Made by a program: the position numbers and the translations under genes. Positions 58,443 through 64,000 of a DNA stretch of 64,000 nt are shown piece after piece. Each line of letters starts with the position of its first letter. The stretch's first letter is position 1. The stretch lies in assembly GCF_004006395.2 (NCBI RefSeq), contig NZ_CP029758.2:1-64000 (forward strand), in the 5' to 3' direction. The notes beneath the pieces were generated by a model, which was not told where the DNA came from, searched no databases, and saw only the letters and a list, made by a program, of their open reading frames with translations. Source of the stretch: Clostridium sp. AWRP. Its GTDB lineage: Bacteria; Bacillota; Clostridia; Clostridiales; Clostridiaceae.

Positions 58443-58513
58443 AGTAACTCAGACCTTGAATGAAAGGACAGCCAGCATGAGCTTTGACCGCAAGCGGTTG
58501 CGTATGTCCTCGT

Positions 58514-58675
58514 CTATGCATCTGGCTCTTTGATAACTGACATATTAAATTGTTGAATAGTGATTAGCGTTTCTTGCTTGCACTTCGGACAAAATAGCGG
58601 AAAGTTTTTTAACTCCGTATTTTCCCAGATTTTTAATCTTGTCTTGTTTCCACATATAGGACATAATATCCATTG
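58514..58675 (-). pseudogene. Cysteine-rich KTR-domain protein, lacking a start codon
   Basis: The minus-strand frame reads WILCPICGNKTRLKIWENTE, then LKNFPLFCPKCKQETLI and MSVIKEPDA, with two CPxC pairs forming a zinc ribbon. This is the KTR protein found as accessory cargo in Tn916-like and other conjugative elements. The frame opens directly after a stop that overlaps the flavodoxin gene end, with no ATG, GTG or TTG before the first tryptophan, so the 5' end seems lost. Confidence 0.65.
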
Positions 58676-59119
58676 TTATTCCTGCATATAATCACCTGTA
58701 TATTTTACTATTGTTGCGATAAAATCATTTAGATTTTCTTTGTTTAGCCAATCCATATTCTGCGGGTTGGTGAAAGGTGGTTTTCCTCCAAACGATTTAA
58801 TACAAATTGCTTGTTGAATAAGTTCTAAAGGTAAGTTCTTTTCAATAGCATTGTCAAATGTATTTGGGTATGTGTTGCAAAAGAAAATAGCAATCTTTTT
58901 TTGGGTTAATTTGACTATGTTCCTCCGAATAAAATTCAAAGCTGGTTTATAGATTTTTCCCAGGCGCACCCCTGTTCCGAGAATGAGAATATCAAACGAC
59001 ATTATATCCGGAATTTTTTCCGCAAGGTTATAGGCAGGACAATTAAATTTTTCAGCTAATATTTCAGCGCATTCTTTAGTTGACGCCGATTTTGTTGCAA
59101 ATAATATCAATGCTTTCAT
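58676..59119 (-). CDS. Flavodoxin-domain protein
   Basis: A 147-residue protein with a flavodoxin/menaquinone-protoporphyrinogen oxidase-like fold: LILFATKSASTKECAEILAE for the FMN phosphate loop, FDILILGTGVRLGKIYKPAL and KIAIFFCNTYP. It probably binds FMN and carries electrons or reduces a small molecule. It is the third gene of a TetR-membrane protein-flavodoxin operon, three bases after the small membrane protein gene, and likely induced when TetR is released. Confidence 0.8.
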   Translation of the reverse strand: MKALILFATKSASTKECAEILAEKFNCPAYNLAEKIPDIMSFDILILGTGVRLGKIYKPALNFIRRNIVKLTQKKIAIFFCNTYPNTFDNAIEKNLPLELIQQAICIKSFGGKPPFTNPQNMDWLNKENLNDFIATIVKYTGDYMQE

Positions 59120-59122
59120 AAT

Positions 59123-59323
59123 TTATTTTCCTTTCTTTTGGTGATGAAATGTAATGAGTAGCAATATAAAAGTGATACAGCAAAAAACAAGAGAAGCAAT
59201 ACCACAATTCATATGAAAAGATATATCTCCCGAATGACCAGATTTAAGCCACAATCCGCAAATCATAGTTGAAAGCAGAAGCAAAAGTGTAATAATTGAG
59301 CTTATTATAGTAGCTATTTTCAT
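59123..59323 (-). CDS. Small two-helix membrane protein
   Basis: A 66-residue protein with two membrane helices (ATIISSIITLLLLLSTMICG and CGIASLVFCCITFILLLITF) joined by a His/Gly-rich loop, ending in lysines. AGGAGG lies before the ATG. It lies between the TetR and flavodoxin genes with gaps of 13 and 3 bases, so all three share a transcript. The function is not recognised; a membrane anchor or partner for the flavodoxin is possible. Confidence 0.65.
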   Translation of the reverse strand: MKIATIISSIITLLLLLSTMICGLWLKSGHSGDISFHMNCGIASLVFCCITFILLLITFHHQKKGK

Positions 59324-59336
59324 TTTAAGTTACCTC

Positions 59337-59906
59337 CTAATGTTTAATTAGATTGTTTACAAGCATATCAATGAATTTATTACGGTCATTTTCATCATAG
59401 AAATCCACCCCGCTATACATAAGAAATGAGGCCGGGGAAATTCCAGCAAGTTGAATAGGCTGCAAAATCTGTAATGCAATTATTCTTAATTCAATTTCCT
59501 CTTTTTCATTTCTGAACACCTCTTTAAGAAAGGGTATAAAGTAAAGGGGGGTTTTCATATCACCGTCTGAAATGATTTTTGCAAGCATAAATTGAACCAG
59601 TTTTTTATTGGCAGCTGCTACATGACATACCTCTTTTAGCATAGTTTTCAGATTTTCAACAGGGTCTAAATGAGAATTTTTTTGAGGTTTCATAAATTCG
59701 GTTACCTTATTCGCCATAACTTTACCTATGGCAAAACTTAAAAGATTATCTTTTGAATTGAAATGATAATTGATTGTGCCTATACCAACATTTGCTCGTT
59801 TTGCAATTTGTCGCACTGTAATTTTCTCAATATCGGAAACTTCATACAATATTTCAATTGCAGCACTAATAATGCGTTCTCTTGCATCTTGCTCTTTTTT
59901 TGTCAT
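59337..59906 (-). CDS. TetR-family transcriptional regulator
   Basis: A 189-residue TetR regulator with N-terminal HTH KITVRQIAKRANVGIGTINY followed by HFNSKDNLLSFAIG, and a helical C-terminal ligand domain. It heads the minus-strand operon with the membrane protein and flavodoxin. A palindrome overlapping the -10 box of its promoter (59954-59967) indicates autorepression. There is no strong Shine-Dalgarno sequence before the ATG. Confidence 0.88.
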   Translation of the reverse strand: MTKKEQDARERIISAAIEILYEVSDIEKITVRQIAKRANVGIGTINYHFNSKDNLLSFAIGKVMANKVTEFMKPQKNSHLDPVENLKTMLKEVCHVAAANKKLVQFMLAKIISDGDMKTPLYFIPFLKEVFRNEKEEIELRIIALQILQPIQLAGISPASFLMYSGVDFYDENDRNKFIDMLVNNLIKH

Positions 59907-59953
59907 GATTGTTCTATCACTACCTATCTTAGATTGTTCAAACTGAATTAGTT

Positions 59954-59994
59954 CTGAACAAGTTCAGTATATAGCAAAGTTACTTTCTTGTCAA
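59954..59994 (-). promoter_or_regulatory. Promoter and TetR operator
   Basis: On the minus strand TTGACA (59989-59994) and TATACT (59966-59971) are 17 bases apart. The perfect palindrome CTGAACAAGTTCAG (59954-59967) overlaps the -10 box and start site, a classic repressor position. Confidence 0.8.
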
Positions 59995-60174
59995 TATTAT
60001 GATATGTATATTCATATTTCAAAAGAAAGTTGAACAGTAAAATGTAATAGGGTGAATTAGATATGAAATGCGAAATCGACAAATATGATTTTAAGGCTTT
60101 CGCAACATTTTTTCTACTATTTGTCAAGTGTTTTTGAAAATTTTGATAAAAATTATTATATAAAAACCTGCTAT

Positions 60175-60475
60175 TTAAGCTATCCGTTTTGGTTTACCCT
60201 CAGTTTCTTTTTTTAGAATATACCAATATACTGCATCATCATCTAGCGCCGTATGTGTCTTTAACACTTGCATTGTCTCATATCCGATTTTCCGTAATAT
60301 TGATGATCCACGTTTGCTAATTTTACGGTTAGTTCCTGTAAATTGTCCTGATTGGTATGGTGGTGCATCTATTCCTGTCGTGGTTTTTAAGACGAAACCA
60401 GAAATCGATGCCGTAATTTGCAATAGCCATTGAATCCTTCTTATCCGTTTTTACAGTTGCTAATCTCTGATTAAG
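60175..60475 (-). pseudogene. IS110-family transposase remnant
   Basis: The C-terminal part reads QSGQFTGTNRKISKRGSSIL and RKIGYETMQVLK, the conserved end of IS110/IS1328-type transposases. A second block in another frame, ATVKTDKKDSMAIANYGID at about 60405-60465, comes from the N-terminal catalytic domain. The middle is deleted and the frame shifted, so the element is dead. The segment 60476-60614 holds no recognised gene. Confidence 0.75.
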
Positions 60476-60614
60476 ATATTGTTTCATCTCATTTTAGTTC
60501 GTTACACGAAAGCTCATCTATCTGTTCTATTACCCATTTAGGGAGGCATTGTTGAACTTCCATTCAAAGAGCAGTACAAATATAATCAGTTTCTTCATTT
60601 TGAGATGACCTATT

Positions 60615-61349
60615 TCAACTTCTTTCACTATGCTTTAGGCCCTTCAGTATTAATGTGGCAAGCCCCCCGCAAAGCAGTAAGCTGATGCAACTAAGTATTA
60701 TTTGCCATGTCCATGCGCCATAGTAGCCAGAAATGGCAAATACAGCCGTAATAGGATACAAAGCTTTTAGAAAATTTGACATACTCGTAAATAGTCCAGC
60801 AAAAGAATAAATTTCAGCAAATAACAGTGCAAGCCAATATCCCTTTTTCATACGCGATACAAAAGCAATAATGGGTGAGATAGCAAGGAATATACCTAAG
60901 CCGTCCAGAAAATATGCTTTCAGAAAATTTAGAACCATTTTTATTGATAAATCAGAAAAATGTAAGATGGCCTCAACCGAAAATGTTATAGCAAAGAGCA
61001 GCAAGTAAAGGAGTATACTGAACGCAAAAGTAACAATCATTTTTGCAGTGGTTAATTTTGCTTCATTTACGGGAATAAGCCTTAGAGATTTTATAGTGTC
61101 CTCCTGTTCTTCACGACAAATCATATAACTGCCAAAAAGGGTAATGACTGCAGGAAGAACAAAAAAAGTTGCCCATGGTTGAGCCACACTCATATACCAG
61201 CCTGCATTGGCCATATCCCGGGAGCCATAATACTCAGTCTGACCCCCTATAAAAACAATGATAGCTATCATAACTGTTGCAAAAACTGTAATCCAAACAA
61301 TATTTGAACGGCGAAGCTTTTGACATTCCGCCCAAAGTAATTTTTGCAT
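60615..61349 (-). CDS. Lantibiotic-immunity type ABC permease (MutG/EpiG-like)
   Basis: A 244-residue ABC-2 family membrane protein with about six helices (NIVWITVFATVMIAIIVFIG, TFFVLPAVITLFGSYMICRE, IVTFAFSILLYLLLFAITF and others). The motif E(E/D)...K near REEQEDTIKSLRLIPVNEAK, an E-loop-like segment, is typical of LanG/LanE immunity permeases. It is the last of three genes and lies 10 bases after its sister permease. Such transporters expel lantibiotics or bacitracin-like peptides from the membrane. Confidence 0.8.
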   Translation of the reverse strand: MQKLLWAECQKLRRSNIVWITVFATVMIAIIVFIGGQTEYYGSRDMANAGWYMSVAQPWATFFVLPAVITLFGSYMICREEQEDTIKSLRLIPVNEAKLTTAKMIVTFAFSILLYLLLFAITFSVEAILHFSDLSIKMVLNFLKAYFLDGLGIFLAISPIIAFVSRMKKGYWLALLFAEIYSFAGLFTSMSNFLKALYPITAVFAISGYYGAWTWQIILSCISLLLCGGLATLILKGLKHSERS

Positions 61350-61359
61350 TATTCACACC

Positions 61360-62103
61360 TCACTTTCTTCTTTCCAACGCTATGTTTGCAAGTAATACTG
61401 AAATAATATCCCAAACGCAAATGCAAAGAAATGCTAAAGGAACGTTAACTGCTTGTGTAAGAGCAATCCCTGGAATATCTCTATTTCGCATGATTATAAC
61501 TGACATACTGGATAACGGATGCAGATACATATTTACCGAGATTAAAAAAAAGCCAAGAAAGGCATAAACTAATGTTATGCAAACCGGGAGAATGTATCCT
61601 TTTTGCGATGAAGCAATTGCCAAAATGGGCAGTATTGCAAAAGCAGTAATAACACCAATGTCTAAACATTTTTTCAGCAAGAATAAAACGCTTTCCCATT
61701 GAAATGTGACATATCCGGGAAGTACACTGAACATAACAGAAGCAACAGCTGTAATTAGCATGAAACAAATGGAGTAAATCAAAACTACAAAAAATTTACT
61801 AAAAAAGTATCCCATTTTGCTGATAGGTACAATCCAAAGTTGTTTGAGCATATCATACTGATTTTCGTCATACATAAGCATGGTGCAAAGTACTCCCAAA
61901 ACGAAGGGCAAGATAATAAACATCGTATAACCAAAGGCTGACCATTTATAAAATTGTACAGGGTCAACACCTGTTTTCCATACATATTTGGATAATAAGA
62001 ATGCTAGAAATGGCATTATGAGAGCTGACAACATCATAATCCACACAAATTTTCTGCGTCGTAGTTTAAAAAATTCTATTTGAATAAGTTTAAGCAATGC
62101 CAT
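61360..62103 (-). CDS. Lantibiotic-immunity type ABC permease (MutE/EpiE-like)
   Basis: A 247-residue membrane protein with about six helices (KFVWIMMLSALIMPFLAFLL, MFIILPFVLGVLCTMLMYDE, FVVLIYSICFMLITAVASVM). The segment DENQYDMLKQLWIVPISK corresponds to the E-loop region of LanE-type permeases. It overlaps the end of the ATPase gene by 14 bases. With the following permease it would form a heterodimeric membrane part. Confidence 0.8.
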   Translation of the reverse strand: MALLKLIQIEFFKLRRRKFVWIMMLSALIMPFLAFLLSKYVWKTGVDPVQFYKWSAFGYTMFIILPFVLGVLCTMLMYDENQYDMLKQLWIVPISKMGYFFSKFFVVLIYSICFMLITAVASVMFSVLPGYVTFQWESVLFLLKKCLDIGVITAFAILPILAIASSQKGYILPVCITLVYAFLGFFLISVNMYLHPLSSMSVIIMRNRDIPGIALTQAVNVPLAFLCICVWDIISVLLANIALERRK

Positions 62104-63013
62104 CTCCTCCTGTAATTTTTCTGAAATAGTCCTCTAAAGTATCATTACAAAGCCCCGAACTGATAACCGACACCTCACCAAGCATAAGTGCCTTATTGAC
62201 AGATGCCATATCCAGAGAGATATCATAGAGTTTCAACGTATGTTCATCTTGCACAGAATATTCTTTCAAGCCGAATTGACGTTCTAAAATTAAGGTCGCT
62301 TTAGAAACATCAGAAACTTGAAGTAGAATATACTTACCATTTTTTCGTTTAAGTTCCTCCATGCTACTTTCTTCAAGCAGAACACCGTGGTCGATAATTC
62401 CAATATCATCCGCAAGCAATGAGATTTCCGAGAGAATATGACTGGAAATAAGAATTGTCTTTCCACGCTCAACGCTCAAATTCTTAATAAAATCTCTTAC
62501 TTCTGCAATGCCGATAGGATCAAGACCGTTTGTAGGTTCATCCAAAATCAGCAGTTCAGGGTCATGCAAAATAGCATTTGCAATACCAAGACGCTGCTTC
62601 ATTCCAAGGGAATACTTACTAAACAACTTTTTATCTTTATAGGGTAATCCTACTACTTTCAATGCGTTTTCAACTGCGTGTGGGGCAGCTGTACCACGCA
62701 GCTTCGCAAAAATCTCCAAGTTTTCCGTTCCTGTCAAATTTGGATAAAATCCCGGTGTTTCGATAATAGCGCCGATACGGGGATATACTCGTTTTTCCCG
62801 GCCTTTTATATTCTGTCCGAATACATCTACCTCGCCAGAAGTGATTGGAGTCAACCCTAAAATCATTTTCATAATAGTGGTTTTCCCAGCTCCGTTGCGC
62901 CCTAACAGACCGTAAATCTGGCCTTTTTTTACATGAAGATTGACTGTGTTAACTGCTGTCTGTTCTCCATAAATTTTTGTCAGTTGTTTCGTTTCAATGA
63001 TAAAATCATTCAT
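62090..63013 (-). CDS. Lantibiotic/bacitracin-type ABC transporter ATP-binding protein (MutF-like)
   Basis: From the ATG at 63013 (GTGAGGA upstream; frame open to 63034) the protein has 307 residues. Walker A is GRNGAGKTT, the signature is YSLGMKQRLGIANAI and Walker B is LLILDEPTNGLDPIG. The ~80-residue C-terminal extension is usual for BcrA/LanF proteins. It energises the two permeases encoded after it. Its promoter carries 11-bp-spaced direct repeats, and a histidine kinase gene precedes it on the same strand. Confidence 0.9.
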   Translation of the reverse strand: MNDFIIETKQLTKIYGEQTAVNTVNLHVKKGQIYGLLGRNGAGKTTIMKMILGLTPITSGEVDVFGQNIKGREKRVYPRIGAIIETPGFYPNLTGTENLEIFAKLRGTAAPHAVENALKVVGLPYKDKKLFSKYSLGMKQRLGIANAILHDPELLILDEPTNGLDPIGIAEVRDFIKNLSVERGKTILISSHILSEISLLADDIGIIDHGVLLEESSMEELKRKNGKYILLQVSDVSKATLILERQFGLKEYSVQDEHTLKLYDISLDMASVNKALMLGEVSVISSGLCNDTLEDYFRKITGGDGIA

Positions 63014-63056
63014 ATAAAAATTCCTCACTTTCAATAACTTTGTTTTCGCAATTAAA

Positions 63057-63125
63057 AGTATAAAACATTAACCTTGCCAGAACCTTGCCGTAACCTTGCT
63101 TTTATCTTGCTTTAACAGCAAGAAA
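63057..63125 (-). promoter_or_regulatory. Promoter with four 11-bp-spaced direct repeats
   Basis: On the plus strand CCTTGC occurs at 63074-63079, 63085-63090 and 63096-63101, and TCTTGC at 63107-63112: four copies at exactly 11-base steps. On the minus strand (GCAAGG) they end just upstream of a TATACT -10 box (63057-63062) and overlap the -35 position. A hairpin CTTGCT/AGCAAG (63109-63125) lies between the kinase stop and the repeats. This looks like a response-regulator binding array. Confidence 0.7.
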
Positions 63126-63136
63126 GTTCCACATTT

Positions 63137-64000
63137 TCACATGGCCTTAGGAAGCAATATTGTAAATACGGTTCCCATACCGAGAGTGCTGCCGGCAGTG
63201 ATAGTTCCATTGTGAACACTAAGAAGTTCCTTTGTGATGGCCAAGCCTAAACCATTCCCTTTTGCAGCCCGTGAATGGTCACATTGGTACATTCTTTCAA
63301 AAATATGTGGGAGATTATCAGAAGATATACCTTTACCGTTGTCTGTTATTACAATTTTGACTTGCTGTTTATTTTCAAAAATACGCAGCGCCATATTATC
63401 ACCCCCACTGTGGGTAATAATATTTTGTAATAGATTATTGAGAATACGAGTATATGCGTTTGCATCTATGCGCATGGAATACTCTGTTTCAGGTATGTCA
63501 AATTCATATTCAAAATGGCTGTTTTCTAAAATAGGAATCCAATCAGCTATAATATTACGGGACAATTCGTTCAGATCAAAAATCTCAAAATGAAAAACCT
63601 GTTCACCAGAATCCAATTTAACCCATTCAAACAGATTTTCCACAAAATGTTTTAAGTGATGGGCTTTATTAGACGCAACATGGATATATTCGTCCTTTTC
63701 TTCTCCTACAACAATTTTACTTTCGATTGCTTCCAAATAACCAACCAATGAAGCAAGTGGAGTTTTCACATCATGGGAAAGACTTGCCATTAGCCGTTTG
63801 TATGCCTGCTGTGATTGCTTTTGCTGAATAAGTCGTGATTGGCTGCTTAATGCAATTTCGTTAATACCATAACAAATTTGCCTTGTCATATCGCTCTCCG
63901 TTGCTAAAATACGTCGATTAAGGTTTCCTTTTTTTATATCGTCTAAAGCGTCTTTTATAAGTGTAAGCTGTGTTCGAACTCGCCACAAGATAGAAACAAG
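63137..64000 (-). CDS. Sensor histidine kinase, N-terminus beyond the window
   Basis: At least 288 codons are present and the frame is still open at base 64000, so the membrane domain lies outside. The visible part has a HAMP-like segment (ALDDIKKGNLNRRIL), H-box LSHDVKTPLASL, N-box RILNNLLQNIITHS, and G-boxes DNGKGISSDNLP, HIFERMYQC and GNGLGLAITKELL. The length and position before a lantibiotic-type ABC transporter match LanK/CprK-like kinases. A response regulator gene is expected just outside the window. Confidence 0.85.
   Translation of the reverse strand, partial: LVSILWRVRTQLTLIKDALDDIKKGNLNRRILATESDMTRQICYGINEIALSSQSRLIQQKQSQQAYKRLMASLSHDVKTPLASLVGYLEAIESKIVVGEEKDEYIHVASNKAHHLKHFVENLFEWVKLDSGEQVFHFEIFDLNELSRNIIADWIPILENSHFEYEFDIPETEYSMRIDANAYTRILNNLLQNIITHSGGDNMALRIFENKQQVKIVITDNGKGISSDNLPHIFERMYQCDHSRAAKGNGLGLAITKELLSVHNGTITAGSTLGMGTVFTILLPKAM

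Noticed and set aside
60476..60614. Short minus-strand reading QCLPKWVIEQIDELSCNELK before the IS110 fragment
   Set aside because: It is too short and unrecognised, without a start; possibly debris of a mobile element.

Overview
The window looks like the replication-origin region of an AT-rich, low-GC Gram-positive chromosome, most likely Clostridium sensu stricto or a close relative. The evidence is the gene order dnaA-dnaN-yaaA-recF-remB-gyrB-gyrA followed by an rRNA operon, the strong AGGAGG ribosome binding sites, the T-box in front of serS, and the NiaR, UPF0182 and AarF/phasin neighbours. The species cannot be fixed from sequence alone.

Layout. 1-9412: oriC, with DnaA boxes on both sides of dnaA, and the replication/topoisomerase genes. 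9413-15202: one rRNA operon (16S-23S-5S and a CAT-anticodon tRNA) with a strong promoter and recognisable processing stems. 15254-23370: housekeeping genes (HD-domain protein, NiaR, UPF0182 membrane protein, a flavoprotein with a DUF1667-like partner, T-box-controlled serS, two tRNA-Ser and one tRNA-Arg). 23549-39996: a dense cell-envelope defence region. It holds a decayed ABC operon, a YdcF-family protein, a Bce-type two-component system with uppP and a BceAB-like transporter, an ABC-2 transporter whose permease is fused to an M1-type metallopeptidase, and a second two-component system (led by a small HTH gene) with an ATPase/FtsX transporter.

Four promoters in this region carry the same motif, TCACA-N4-TGTAA. 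Three of them lie in a gap-free 74-bp promoter cassette (23549, 30655, 36633), and the fourth precedes uppP. This ties the ABC operons into one probable Bce-type regulon for resistance to peptide antibiotics.

40488-54248: two sugar-acid modules. One is IclR, a DHDPS-like aldolase, an IlvD/Edd dehydratase, a GntP permease and a cupin. The other is an RpiR-regulated set resembling threonate/erythronate catabolism (LtnD-like dehydrogenase, DUF1537 kinase, class II aldolase, HAD phosphatase), with striking inverted repeats around it. Phosphatidylserine decarboxylase follows. 54436-57847: TetR, AarF/UbiB-like kinase, phasin-like protein, tRNA-Arg, tadA, tRNA-Ser.

57848-64000: a mosaic, island-like stretch directly downstream of tRNA-Ser(CGA). 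It has IS3 and IS110 remnants, a KTR zinc-ribbon fragment, a TetR-small membrane protein-flavodoxin operon, and a lantibiotic-immunity-type ABC transporter (ATPase plus two permeases) behind a histidine kinase cut by the window edge. The promoter of that transporter carries four CCTTGC-like direct repeats at exact 11-bp spacing.
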